Shown piece by piece: positions 1 to 8,766 of a stretch of DNA of 64,000 nt; the first letter of the stretch is position 1, and each line of letters starts with the position of its first letter. Made by a program: the position numbers and the translations under genes. The notes under the pieces were generated by a model that saw only the letters and a program-made list of their open reading frames with translations, searched no databases and was not told the DNA's origin. Source of the stretch: Terrabacter sp. Ter38 (GTDB lineage Bacteria > Actinomycetota > Actinomycetes > Actinomycetales > Dermatophilaceae); contig NZ_JALJRZ010000007.1 in assembly GCF_024519435.1 (NCBI RefSeq), positions 62,001 to 126,000 of the forward strand, given 5' to 3'.

Positions 1-2
1 CG

Positions 3-95
3 GCATCGAGCCGCGAGATCCTCGCCGCCGGTCCGGACCCGAGCCGTCTCGTCGCCCGGACGGTGGAGGTCGCCGAGGCGCTCCGGCCGGCCTGA
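3..95 (+). CDS. pyrF: Orotidine 5'-phosphate decarboxylase, C-terminal end (partial)
   Basis: Only the last 30 codons lie in the window, ending at TGA 93-95. The tail contains Ser-Ser-Arg-Glu-Ile-Leu then Ala-Gly-Pro-Asp-Pro, which resembles the C-terminus of the mycobacterial-type (class 2) OMP decarboxylase, the enzyme making UMP in pyrimidine synthesis. The identification also leans on gene order: in actinobacteria pyrF commonly sits just before mihF and gmk, as here, although a small lipoprotein gene lies between them. The catalytic region is outside the window. Confidence 0.7.
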   Translation, partial: ASSREILAAGPDPSRLVARTVEVAEALRPA

Positions 96-130
96 CGCTC
101 GCACCCTCGTCACAGGAACTTCCCCGCCGG

Positions 131-204
131 GTATGCCGTGCGGCATGACTCGCGCGCGACGCGTACGCCGACTCCTCGCCACCGGGGCCGACGACACGGC
201 ATAC
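131..204. repeat. 10-bp inverted repeat carrying GTATGCCG
   Basis: Arms 131-140 (gtatgccgtg) and 195-204 (cacggcatac) are perfect inverted copies 54 bases apart. A second, imperfect hairpin lies inside 131-147. The right arm overlaps the proposed -10 box of the lipoprotein gene. The left arm may help terminate pyrF. Each arm holds one copy of the octamer that recurs through the window. Confidence 0.5.
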
Positions 205-207
205 GGT
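202..207 (+). promoter_or_regulatory. -10 box, leaderless start of the lipoprotein gene
   Basis: TACGGT ends 6 bases before ATG 214, and no Shine-Dalgarno sequence lies between. No good -35 box is visible. Confidence 0.45.
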
Positions 208-213
208 GTGGGG

Positions 214-600
214 ATGCGAACGACGGCCCTGCGCAAAGGCCCTTCGGTGGCCCTCGCGCTCCTGCTCACGGCCACCTCACTCGGGGCCTGTTCGTCGGGG
301 TCGACCGGCTCCTACTGCGATGCGCTGACGGCCGCCGAGGCGGACTGGAAGGATGCGAGCTCGACGCTCAAGGATCCTGCAGCCGCGGCCCGTTTCGTCG
401 CGACGATCACCTCCATCGAGGCGAGCGCCCCGGAGGAGGTCAAGGCGGACTGGGCACAGCTGCAGGTCCTCGTCACGACGTTCACGGTGGCCCAGCCCGA
501 CCTCGCTGGCCTGACGAGACGGATGCAGGGCTTCGAGAGCTCCGCCAAGCGGATCGAGACGCACGCCAAGGAGACGTGCGGGATCGACCTCGGTCGCTGA
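214..600 (+). CDS. Small secreted lipoprotein of unknown function
   Basis: 128 residues. The N-terminus is a lipoprotein signal: Arg and Lys near the start, a hydrophobic stretch, then Leu-Gly-Ala-Cys with the lipidated Cys at residue 26. The mature part is helical-looking, with Lys/Asp/Glu-rich segments and two further Cys (in SYCDAL and ETCGID) that could form a disulphide. I recognise no catalytic motif or named family. An in-frame start at 133 exists, but it would put 27 basic residues before the signal peptide; ATG 214 gives a normal signal peptide and matches a leaderless -10 box. It stands alone between pyrF and mihF. Anchoring to the outer face of the membrane is inferred from the signal. 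Confidence 0.75.
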   Translation: MRTTALRKGPSVALALLLTATSLGACSSGSTGSYCDALTAAEADWKDASSTLKDPAAAARFVATITSIEASAPEEVKADWAQLQVLVTTFTVAQPDLAGLTRRMQGFESSAKRIETHAKETCGIDLGR

Positions 601-667
601 GCCGGGCGTGAACGGCATCCGAGCGCCTTCGGGAGACGTTCCGAGGGACCCGCCGGCCGGGCCCGCG

Positions 668-697
668 TTGCGGCGCGCACGGCCGGATCGCTAGGTT
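668..697 (+). promoter_or_regulatory. Candidate promoter of mihF
   Basis: TTGCGG (668-673), an 18-base spacer and TAGGTT (692-697). The transcript would begin near 704 and give a leader of roughly 70 bases with GAGGAG (761-766) before the GTG start of mihF. Apart from this I see nothing in the 176-base gap 601-776. Confidence 0.4.
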
Positions 698-776
698 CGG
701 CGGAGACAACACGCGAGACGTGCAGAACGACAGGGGGCGCAGGGCGCTCCCGCAGGCAGCGAGGAGACCGAAGACC

Positions 777-1094
777 GTGGCGCTTCCACCGCTCACCCCT
801 GAGCAACGGGCCGCAGCACTGGAGAAGGCTGCAGCCGCACGTCGGGAGCGAGCAGCGGTCAAGAACCGGCTCAAGTACTCCAGCGGCTCGCTCTCCGAGG
901 TCCTCGAGGACGGCAAGGCCGACCCGGTCATCGGCAAGATGAAGGTCACCGAGCTGCTCGAGTCGATGCCCGGCGTCGGACGCGTCCGTGCCAAGGCGAT
1001 CATGGCCGAGGTCGGCATCGCCGAGTCTCGACGCGTGCGCGGCCTCGGGGCCAACCAGGTCGCCGCCCTGCTCCACCGCTTCGAGAAGCCGTGA
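777..1094 (+). CDS. mihF: Actinobacterial integration host factor (mIHF)
   Basis: 105 residues from GTG 777, the length of the short mycobacterial mIHF form. The protein starts VALPPLTPEQRAAALEKA and carries the family core: GKMKV, LLESMPGVGRVRAKAIM (a helix-two-turn-helix DNA-binding element) and RRVRGLGANQ. mIHF is a basic nucleoid protein that binds and bends DNA and is unrelated in fold to enterobacterial IHF. The frame is open upstream to 720, but that extension is not conserved in the family, and GAGGAG sits 10 bases before 777. The stop overlaps the gmk ATG by one base, so the two should be co-transcribed and coupled. Confidence 0.93.
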   Translation: MALPPLTPEQRAAALEKAAAARRERAAVKNRLKYSSGSLSEVLEDGKADPVIGKMKVTELLESMPGVGRVRAKAIMAEVGIAESRRVRGLGANQVAALLHRFEKP

Positions 1095-1714
1095 TGTCGA
1101 CTGACCCGACATCGCCCGCGGAGCCCCAGCACGACGCAGCAGCCCCCAGGCGTGGTCGGCTCACCGTGCTCGCCGGCCCCACAGCGGTCGGCAAGGGCAC
1201 CATCGCGGCCTACGTGCGCACCCACTTCCCGGGCGTCTGGTTCTCCGTCTCGATGACGACCCGCCGCCCGCGACCGGGCGAGGTCGACGGGGTGCACTAC
1301 CACTTCGTCGACGACCACGAGTTCGACCGTCTCGTCGAGGCGGGGGAGTTCCTCGAGTACGCCGTCGTCCACGGTGTCGCCAAGTACGGCACGCCGCGGG
1401 GTCCCGTCGAGCGCGTCATCCGAGAGGGCCGCGACGCCCTGCTCGAGATCGACCTGCAGGGCGCGCGGCAGGTGCGCGACACGTGGCCCGAGGCGCTCTT
1501 CGTCTTCCTCGCCCCGCCGAGCTGGGACGAGCTGGTGCGCCGGCTCGTCGGCCGCGGCACCGAGGACGAGGCCGAGCGCGAGCGTCGCCTGTCCACCGCA
1601 CGGGGAGAGATGGCGGCCCAGAGCGAGTTCGACGAGGTCGTCGTCAACGACGATGTTCGTCGGGCCAGCGAAGAACTCGTATCATTGATGAGATCGGGAC
1701 GCGCCGACCGGTGA
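1094..1714 (+). CDS. gmk: Guanylate kinase
   Basis: 206 residues. Converts GMP and ATP to GDP and ADP. The P-loop is GPTAVGKG near residues 21-28. The GMP-binding part follows, with SMTTRRPRPGEVDGVHYHFV, then EFLEYAVVHGVAKYGTP and LLEIDLQGARQVR, the standard guanylate kinase series, and a C-terminal lid rich in Arg (RRLVGRGTEDEAERERRL). ATG 1094 overlaps the mihF stop as TGATG; GTG 1091 directly before it is in frame and possible. Gene order mihF-gmk-rpoZ-coaBC-metK-priA is a conserved actinobacterial housekeeping cluster. Confidence 0.96.
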   Translation: MSTDPTSPAEPQHDAAAPRRGRLTVLAGPTAVGKGTIAAYVRTHFPGVWFSVSMTTRRPRPGEVDGVHYHFVDDHEFDRLVEAGEFLEYAVVHGVAKYGTPRGPVERVIREGRDALLEIDLQGARQVRDTWPEALFVFLAPPSWDELVRRLVGRGTEDEAERERRLSTARGEMAAQSEFDEVVVNDDVRRASEELVSLMRSGRADR

Positions 1715-1815
1715 GTCCCGACGTGATGTGTGCCAGCCGACGGCCCACGACCGCTCCGGCGTCGACGTCGCGGCACGCACCTCACGCCCGCTGAAACCAA
1801 CGAAACGAGATCACT

Positions 1816-2079
1816 GTGTCCGGTACCCAGGCTGCTCCCATCGGCATCACCAACCCGCCGATCGACGACCTCCTGACCGCCGCCGACTCGAAGTACGCGC
1901 TCGTCATCTACTCCGCCAAGCGCGCCCGTCAGATCAACGCCTACTACTCCCAGCTGCAGGAGGGCCTGCTCGACTACGTCGGCCCGCTCGTCGAGACCGA
2001 GGTCCACGAGAAGCCGATGTCGATCGCGCTGCGTGAGATCAACGAGGGCCTGCTGACCTCGACGCCCACCGAGGCCTGA
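1816..2079 (+). CDS. rpoZ: RNA polymerase omega subunit
   Basis: 87 residues. Omega helps assemble RNA polymerase by chaperoning beta-prime. The protein has the actinobacterial pattern: [20 protein letters not shown], then [15 protein letters not shown], and an acidic C-terminal part with [11 protein letters not shown]. It begins at GTG 1816, about 100 bases after gmk; a weak purine stretch (acgaga) lies before it. The end of gmk holds the AT-rich TATCAT near 1680, which could be an internal promoter, but this is weak. Confidence 0.94.
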   Translation: MSGTQAAPIGITNPPIDDLLTAADSKYALVIYSAKRARQINAYYSQLQEGLLDYVGPLVETEVHEKPMSIALREINEGLLTSTPTEA

Positions 2080-2105
2080 GCACCCCGACGGGTCCGGAGC
2101 AGCCG

Positions 2106-3344
2106 ATGCGCGTCGTCCTCGGGGTGAGTGGCGGCATCGCCGCCTACAAGGCCTGCTCGCTGCTCCGGCTCTTCACCGAGCACGGGCACGACGTCACGGT
2201 CGTGCCCACCGCGGCGGCGCTCCAGTTCGTCGGGGCGCCGACGTGGTCGGCCCTCTCGGGCAAGCCGGTCAGCACCGAGGTGTGGACGTCGGTGCACGAG
2301 GTCCCGCACGTGCGCATCGGCCAGTCGGCCGACCTCGTCGTCGTGGCGCCGGCCACGGCCGACCTGATCGCCAAGGCTGCACACGGTCTGGCCGACGACC
2401 TGCTCACCAACACCCTGCTCACGGCCCGGTGCGCGGTCGCCTTCGCGCCGGCGATGCACACGGAGATGTGGGAGCACCCGGCCACGCAGGCCAACGTCGC
2501 CACGCTCCGCTCGCGCGGAGCGCACGTCATCGAGCCGGCCGTGGGTCGCCTCACCGGCAAGGACTCCGGCGCCGGGCGCCTCCCCGAGCCGGAGGCGCTG
2601 TATGCCGCCTGCCTCGCGATCGTCGCAGGTGACGGGTCCGCGGTCGCCGAGGCACCGCTGCGCGACCTCGAGGGCCGCCGCGTCGTCGTGTCCGCCGGTG
2701 GCACGCGGGAGCCGCTCGACCCGGTGCGCTATCTCGGCAACCGCTCGTCCGGCAAGCAGGGCGTGGCCATCGCGCGCGCCGCCGCCGAGCGCGGGGCGAA
2801 GGTCACCCTCGTGGCCGCGAACGTCTCCCTCCCCGTGCCCGACGGCATCGACGTCGTCCGGGTCGAGACGACGCTCGAGCTGCAGCGGGCGGTCGAGGAG
2901 GCGGCGTCGGACGCCGACGTCGTCGTCATGGCCGCCGCGCCGGCCGACTTCCGCCCGGCGCTCGTGAGCGAGAGCAAGATCAAGAAGTCGTCCGACCCCG
3001 ACGCAGGCCTGCGGGTGGAGCTCGTCGAGAACCCCGACATCGTCCGTGGGCTCGTCGCGGACCGCGACGCCCGTGGGACGGGCACGCCGTTCATCGTCAG
3101 CTTCGCCGCCGAGACGGGCGACGCCCACGGCAGTGTCATGGACCATGCGCGCGCGAAGTTCGTCCGCAAGGGCAGCGACCTCCAGGTCGTCAACGAGGTC
3201 GGCACCGACCTGACCTTCGGCAAGGACGACACGACGGTGCACCTGCTCCGGCGCGGCACCGACGAGGCGACCACGGTCGGCCCCACCTCCAAGGACGCCG
3301 TCGCCGACGCGCTGTGGGACACCGTCTCGCCCCTGCTGGACTGA
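2106..3344 (+). CDS. coaBC: Bifunctional phosphopantothenoylcysteine decarboxylase / phosphopantothenate-cysteine ligase
   Basis: 412 residues, the usual length. Makes 4'-phosphopantetheine for coenzyme A. The N-terminal FMN flavoprotein (CoaC, about 1-180) begins MRVVLGVSGGIAAYKA, holds the catalytic-type His in EVPHVRIGQSAD, and has the substrate clamp as PAMHTEMW, with His where many families have Asn. The CoaB half (about 185-412) has the CTP-binding GGTREPLDPVRYLGNRSSGK and the Lys-rich KIKK (SESKIKKSS). It lies 26 bases after rpoZ. Confidence 0.95.
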   Translation: MRVVLGVSGGIAAYKACSLLRLFTEHGHDVTVVPTAAALQFVGAPTWSALSGKPVSTEVWTSVHEVPHVRIGQSADLVVVAPATADLIAKAAHGLADDLLTNTLLTARCAVAFAPAMHTEMWEHPATQANVATLRSRGAHVIEPAVGRLTGKDSGAGRLPEPEALYAACLAIVAGDGSAVAEAPLRDLEGRRVVVSAGGTREPLDPVRYLGNRSSGKQGVAIARAAAERGAKVTLVAANVSLPVPDGIDVVRVETTLELQRAVEEAASDADVVVMAAAPADFRPALVSESKIKKSSDPDAGLRVELVENPDIVRGLVADRDARGTGTPFIVSFAAETGDAHGSVMDHARAKFVRKGSDLQVVNEVGTDLTFGKDDTTVHLLRRGTDEATTVGPTSKDAVADALWDTVSPLLD

Positions 3345-3348
3345 GCAC

Positions 3349-3354
3349 TAGACT
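3349..3354 (+). promoter_or_regulatory. Candidate -10 box of metK
   Basis: TAGACT just after the coaBC stop. Transcription would start near 3361 and leave a leader of about 80 bases ending in the ribosome site gggagag before GTG 3444. I looked for SAM riboswitch features in this leader and saw none. Confidence 0.35.
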
Positions 3355-3443
3355 CTCGCCCCACACGCGTACCCGACCGTCGCCGCGCGCCCGGCACGCA
3401 CACCACGAAGCACATCACCACGCACCCGACCGAGGGAGAGCAA

Positions 3444-4667
<1,224 letters not shown>

Positions 4668-4670
4668 GGC

Positions 4671-4676
4671 TAGATT
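4671..4676 (+). promoter_or_regulatory. -10 box, leaderless start of priA
   Basis: TAGATT, 7 bases before GTG 4684. It follows the metK stop at once and selects this GTG over the longer open frame that runs back inside metK. Confidence 0.45.
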
Positions 4677-4683
4677 CGCCCCC

Positions 4684-6720
4684 GTGGGCGACGACGAGAC
4701 CAAGCAGCGACCGGCCGGACGGCCGGTCGCTGCCGTCGTCGTCGAGACCCCGCTCGCGCACCTCGACCGCGTCTTCGAGTACGCCGTGCCCGCGGAGCTC
4801 GACGCCGACGCCGTGCCCGGCGCGCGCGTCCGGGTGCGCTTCTCGGGTCGTGAGCTCGACGGCTTCGTCGTCGAGCGCCGTGACCAGCCGCAGCACGACG
4901 GCCGGCTGACGCCGCTGCGCCGGGTCGTCAGCCCCGAGCCGGTGCTGACTCCCGAGGTCCTCGCTCTCTGCCGGGCCGTCGCGGACCGGTATGCCGGCAC
5001 CCTGAGCGACGTCCTGCGCCTCGCGGTGCCCAAGCGCCACGCCACGGCCGAGCGCAACCTGGCCATGGAGTGCCCGCCCCAGGAGGAGCTCGCAGCACCC
5101 GACGCGGGGTCGTGGGCGGCCTACCCTGCCGGTCCGGCCTGGCTGCGTCGGGTCGCGTCCGGGGAGGGTCCCGCTGCGGCGTGGTCCGCCTTGCCGGGGC
5201 GCACGGGAGACGCGGACTGGCCCGCCGCCCTCGCCGTCGCCGTGGCCACGGCGCTGGCCGCGGGCCGGGGCGCGCTCGTCGTCGTGCCCGACCACCGCGA
5301 CGTCGACCGGCTCGACGTCGCCCTGACCGCCGTGCTCGGCAAGGGGCGCCACGTGCGCCTGACCTCCGACCAGGGCCCGCAGGCGCGCTACACCGCGTGG
5401 CTCAAGGTCCTCCGCGGTCACGTCCGGGTCGTCATCGGGACGCGCGCCGCGGCCTTCGCCCCCGTCCGCGAGCTCGGCCTCGTCGCGTGGTGGGACGACG
5501 GCGACGACCTGCTCGCCGAGCCGCGGGCGCCCTACCACCACGTGGGGGTCGTGCTCGGGCTGAGGGCGTCCGCGACCGGCGCCGCCCTGCTCACCGGAGG
5601 GTTCGGGCGGAGCCTGCGTGTCCAGGTGGCCGTCGAGGCGGGCGAGCTCGTGCCCGTCGAGGCCGACGTCCCGACCGTTCGGGCCGCCGCGCCCCGCGTC
5701 ACCATCGCGGGCGAGGGGGTCGACGAGGAGCGCGACGGGCCGGCGGCCCGGGCCCATCTGCCCTCACGTGCCTGGCGCGTCGCCAAGGACGCCCTCGTCG
5801 ACGGCCCGGTGCTCGTCCAGGTGCCGCGGCGCGGCTACCTCCCGTCCCTCAGCTGCGCCGAGTGCCGCACTCCGGTGCGGTGCGTCCGCTGCCAGGGGCC
5901 GGTCGCCCTCGGCGCCCCGGGGACGGCCCCGGCCTGCCGGTGGTGCGGCCTGGCGCTGAGCGACCACGGCTTCGAGTGCGGCCACTGCGGCTCACGTCGG
6001 CTGCGTTCCTCGATCACGGGCGCCCGGCGCACGGCAGAGGAGATCGGGCGCGCCTTCCCCGGCTTCCCGGTCCACACGTCCGGCTCCGGGGAGGTGCTCG
6101 CGACCGTCGGGAGCGAGCCGTCCCTCGTCATCGCGACGCCGGGAGCGGAGCCGGTCGCCGACGGCGGCTACACCGCCGTGCTGCTGCTCGATGCGTGGGC
6201 GAGCCTCGACCTGCCCGTGCTCGACGCGCCGCTCGAGGCCGTCCGAAGGTGGATGGCTGCGGCGGCGCTGGCCCGCGAGGGACGTGCCGTGGTCCTGAGC
6301 GGCGCCCCGGAGGCCGTGGCCCTGCCGGCCGTCGAGGCGCTCGTGCGGTGGGACCCCGCGTGGCTCGCGGCCCGCGAGCTGGCGGAGCGGCGTGAGCTCG
6401 GCCTTCCGCCGGCCGTGCGCGTGGCCCAGCTGACCGGTGGCCGGCGCCCGCTCGAGGAGGCGCTCGGGCAGGCCGACCTGCCCGACGTCGCCCAGGTGCT
6501 CGGCCCCGTCCGGCTCTCGCACGCGGGTGCCCCTCCCCGGCGTGCCCCGGCCGACGGGGAACCCGAGCGTGCGGTCGCCGACCACCACGTGCTCGTCCGC
6601 GTGCCCGCCTCCGAGACCCAGTCGCTGACCCGAGCCCTGCTGGCGCTGAAGGCCTTCCGTTCGGCTCGCAAGGAGACGGACGTCGTGGCCGTGCGGGTCG
6701 ACCCGCTCGACACGTTCTGA
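4684..6720 (+). CDS. priA: PriA-type replication restart protein, helicase motifs lost
   Basis: 678 residues. Residues 15-110 match the PriA 3'-DNA-binding domain (VVVETPLAHLDRVFEYAVP). The centre keeps the zinc region with four Cys pairs: CAEC, CVRC, CRWC and CGHC. Where PriA should have Walker A, the protein reads LPGRTGDADW; the DEEH box is replaced by WWDDGDD. It should therefore bind DNA and primosome partners but not unwind by ATP hydrolysis. The loss is known for actinobacterial PriA proteins, so this is not gene decay. The frame is open further upstream inside metK, but GTG 4684 fits a leaderless start. C-terminal HHVLVRVP and LRALLALKA-like parts are family-typical. Confidence 0.85.
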   Translation: MGDDETKQRPAGRPVAAVVVETPLAHLDRVFEYAVPAELDADAVPGARVRVRFSGRELDGFVVERRDQPQHDGRLTPLRRVVSPEPVLTPEVLALCRAVADRYAGTLSDVLRLAVPKRHATAERNLAMECPPQEELAAPDAGSWAAYPAGPAWLRRVASGEGPAAAWSALPGRTGDADWPAALAVAVATALAAGRGALVVVPDHRDVDRLDVALTAVLGKGRHVRLTSDQGPQARYTAWLKVLRGHVRVVIGTRAAAFAPVRELGLVAWWDDGDDLLAEPRAPYHHVGVVLGLRASATGAALLTGGFGRSLRVQVAVEAGELVPVEADVPTVRAAAPRVTIAGEGVDEERDGPAARAHLPSRAWRVAKDALVDGPVLVQVPRRGYLPSLSCAECRTPVRCVRCQGPVALGAPGTAPACRWCGLALSDHGFECGHCGSRRLRSSITGARRTAEEIGRAFPGFPVHTSGSGEVLATVGSEPSLVIATPGAEPVADGGYTAVLLLDAWASLDLPVLDAPLEAVRRWMAAAALAREGRAVVLSGAPEAVALPAVEALVRWDPAWLAARELAERRELGLPPAVRVAQLTGGRRPLEEALGQADLPDVAQVLGPVRLSHAGAPPRRAPADGEPERAVADHHVLVRVPASETQSLTRALLALKAFRSARKETDVVAVRVDPLDTF

Positions 6721-6726
6721 TCCGCC

Positions 6727-6801
6727 GTCGCGTCTCCGGTCGCGTTTCGGTCGCATCTCGCTGGCGTCGCGGCGGCGTCGCGGCGGCGCCTCGGCGGCGC
6801 C
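6727..6801. repeat. Array of 11-bp imperfect tandem repeats between priA and the next gene
   Basis: Units with a period of 11 fill most of the 111-base gap. Three look like ggtcgcRtYtc (6727-6737, 6738-6748, 6749-6759), two are ggcgtcgcggc (6763-6773, 6774-6784), one is ggcgcctcggc (6785-6795), then ggcgcc. The end can fold on itself (ggcgcc is a palindrome), so it may terminate priA. Confidence 0.5.
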
Positions 6802-6819
6802 ACGGGCACGACGCCGTGA

Positions 6820-6825
6820 CAGAGT
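6820..6825 (+). promoter_or_regulatory. -10 box, leaderless start of the enoyl-reductase-like gene
   Basis: CAGAGT ends 6 bases before ATG 6832. Confidence 0.4.
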
Positions 6826-6831
6826 GACGGC

Positions 6832-8100
6832 ATGCCCGAACGCGAGCTCGACATCGTCCTGTACGGCGCCACCGGTTTCGTGGGGGCACTGACCGCCGCC
6901 CACCTCGCCGCCCACGCGGGGCCCGACGTCCGGATCGCCCTGGCGGGCAGGTCGCGTCCCAAGCTCGAGGCGCTGCGCATCGAGCTCGGCCGGCCCGCGG
7001 CGTCCTGGGAGCTCGTGGCGGTGGACGCGACGGACGCTCCTGCCCTCCGCGCCCTCGCCGGGCGCACGCGCGTGCTCGCCACGACCGTCGGCCCGTACGC
7101 GGCGTACGGCAAGGAGGTGGCGCGGGCCTGCGCCGAGTCGGGGACGCACTACGCCGACCTCACCGGTGAGGTGCTCTTCGTGCGCTGGTCCCTCGACGAG
7201 CTGGACGCCCGGGCCCGCGAGACCGGCGCCGCCATCGTGCACGCGTGCGGTTTCGACGCCATCCCCTCCGACCTCGGCGTCCTGACGACGGCCCAGCGCG
7301 TGGCCGCGGACGGTGAGGGCACGCTCGCCGAGACGACGCTGCTCGTCCGGTCCCTCAGGGGTGGCTTTTCGGGCGGCACCATCGACTCCGTCCGCCAGCA
7401 GGCGATCACGGCTCGTGCCGACGCCGACGCCCGTCGCGTGCTCGGCGACTCGTACGCGTTGAGCCCCCGACGCTCGGAGGAGCCGTCCTCGGGTCGTCCC
7501 CCGGCCAGCGGTGTCCTCGGCCGGCTGCGCCGGCTCGTGCCCGTCGACCGCGACCCGTCGACGGGACGATGGACCGGGCCGTTCGTCATGGCGTCGTTCA
7601 ACACCCGGATCGTGCGACTGTCGAACACCCTGACCGACTGGTCCTACGGTCGCGACCTGCGCTACCGCGAGGCGACCGACTTCGGCTCGAGCCCCATGTC
7701 GCCGGTCCTGGCCGGCGGGATGGCGGTCGGGCTCGGCGGGGTCGTGGCCGGTATGGCGTTCCGCCCGACGCGAGCCGTCATCGACCGCTTCCTGCCCCAG
7801 CCCGGCGAGGGCCCGAGCCCCGAGGACCAGGCCGCCGGGCGCTTCCGCCTCGAGATCCGTTCCACGACGACGACGGGCGCGCACTACCGCACGCGGGTCG
7901 GCGCCGACTACGACCCGGGCTACGGCGGCACGGCGGTCATGCTGGGCCAGACCGCTCTCGCCCTGGCGCTCGACGACGGCCTGCCGCGCCGGGCCGGAGT
8001 CTGCACGCCCGCCACGGCCCTCGGCGAGGTCCTCGTCGAGCGGCTTCGGACCCAGGGCTTCACCTTCGACGTAGAACGCGACGACCGACCCAACCACTGA
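6832..8100 (+). CDS. Saccharopine dehydrogenase-like / trans-acting enoyl reductase family protein
   Basis: 422 residues. The N-terminus is an NAD(P)-binding Rossmann fold: VLYGATGFVGALTAAHL with the GxxGxxG motif, then GRS and TTVGPYAAYGKEV. This matches the saccharopine-dehydrogenase-like family that includes mycobacterial trans-acting enoyl reductases of lipid synthesis. HACGFDAIPSDLGV is another family motif. A hydrophobic stretch near 285-305 (MAVGLGGVVAGMAF) could touch the membrane. No polyketide synthase is nearby, so a role in lipid reduction is only possible; the true substrate is unknown. It sits alone between priA and a DHFR-like gene. Confidence 0.75.
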   Translation: MPERELDIVLYGATGFVGALTAAHLAAHAGPDVRIALAGRSRPKLEALRIELGRPAASWELVAVDATDAPALRALAGRTRVLATTVGPYAAYGKEVARACAESGTHYADLTGEVLFVRWSLDELDARARETGAAIVHACGFDAIPSDLGVLTTAQRVAADGEGTLAETTLLVRSLRGGFSGGTIDSVRQQAITARADADARRVLGDSYALSPRRSEEPSSGRPPASGVLGRLRRLVPVDRDPSTGRWTGPFVMASFNTRIVRLSNTLTDWSYGRDLRYREATDFGSSPMSPVLAGGMAVGLGGVVAGMAFRPTRAVIDRFLPQPGEGPSPEDQAAGRFRLEIRSTTTTGAHYRTRVGADYDPGYGGTAVMLGQTALALALDDGLPRRAGVCTPATALGEVLVERLRTQGFTFDVERDDRPNH

Positions 8101-8134
8101 ACACCGACCACCCACCACTGACAGGAGGCACCAC

Positions 8135-8677
8135 ATGGGACGCATCGAGGTTCACGAGTTCATCTCGCTCGACGGGGTGTACGAGAGCCCGAGCTGGACG
8201 GCCGAGTTCCCCTTCGACCCGAAGATGGGCGAGGCGATCGCTCGCCTCACCGGTCCGGGCTCCGAGCTGCTCCTCGGGCGCCGGACGTACGAGATGTTCG
8301 CGCCCGCCTGGTCGGCCCGCAGCGACGACGACGACCCAGGCGCGTCCTTCTTCAACGGGGCCCGCAAGAACGTCGTCTCCTCGACGTTGCGTGATCCGGA
8401 TTGGAACAACTCCCGCGTCCTCGGCCCGTACGACGCGGACGCGATCCGCGGCCTGCGGGACGAGGTGGACGGCTCGCTCTACGTCAGTGGCAGCGGCACG
8501 CTCGTCCGGGCCCTGCTCCGCGACGGGCTCGTCGACGGCTTGCACCTCTTCGTCTTCCCCGTCGTGCTCGGCACGGGGGAGCGGCTCTTCACCGACGAGT
8601 CCGTGTCGGGGCTGCGCCTGCTCGAGACCGAGGCCTACGACAGCGGCGTCGTGCACCTCGCCTACGGCCAGGGCTGA
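8135..8677 (+). CDS. Dihydrofolate reductase / RibD C-terminal-domain family protein
   Basis: 180 residues with AGGAGG well placed before ATG 8135. One domain of the RibD_C/DHFR fold: start IEVHEFISLDGVYESP, the cofactor-binding part LLLGRRTYEMFAPAW, VVSSTL, and YVSGSGTLVRALLRDGLVDGL followed by FPVVLGTGERLF. These are the usual marks of YyaP/YwjB-like reductases. It is neither the essential folA nor ribD, which lies at 16884. Likely an NADPH-dependent reductase with unknown substrate. Confidence 0.82.
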   Translation: MGRIEVHEFISLDGVYESPSWTAEFPFDPKMGEAIARLTGPGSELLLGRRTYEMFAPAWSARSDDDDPGASFFNGARKNVVSSTLRDPDWNNSRVLGPYDADAIRGLRDEVDGSLYVSGSGTLVRALLRDGLVDGLHLFVFPVVLGTGERLFTDESVSGLRLLETEAYDSGVVHLAYGQG

Positions 8678-8701
8678 CGACTCCCAACTTTGGGGGAACG
8701 A

Positions 8702-8766
8702 CCTCCAAAGGAATGCTTGACGGTTGGCGGTGTTGGGCGGCATACTCCCCAACATGTCTTTGGAGG
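8702..8766. promoter_or_regulatory. Operator-like inverted repeats around the ArsR-family promoter
   Basis: Arms cctccaaag (8702-8710) and ctttggagg (8758-8766) are perfect inverted copies enclosing the promoter and start codon. A shorter pair, gttggg (8732-8737) and cccaac (8748-8753), brackets the -10 box. The layout suggests autorepression by the ArsR-type protein encoded next. Confidence 0.5.
8717..8746 (+). promoter_or_regulatory. Promoter of the ArsR-MFS operon, leaderless
   Basis: TTGACG (8717-8722), an 18-base spacer and CATACT (8741-8746), 7 bases before ATG 8754. This is the best -35/-10 pair in the window. The -10 box overlaps a CGGCATAC octamer. Confidence 0.65.

Noticed and set aside
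3355-3443. SAM riboswitch in the metK leader
   Set aside because: The leader is short and lacks the conserved SAM aptamer blocks.
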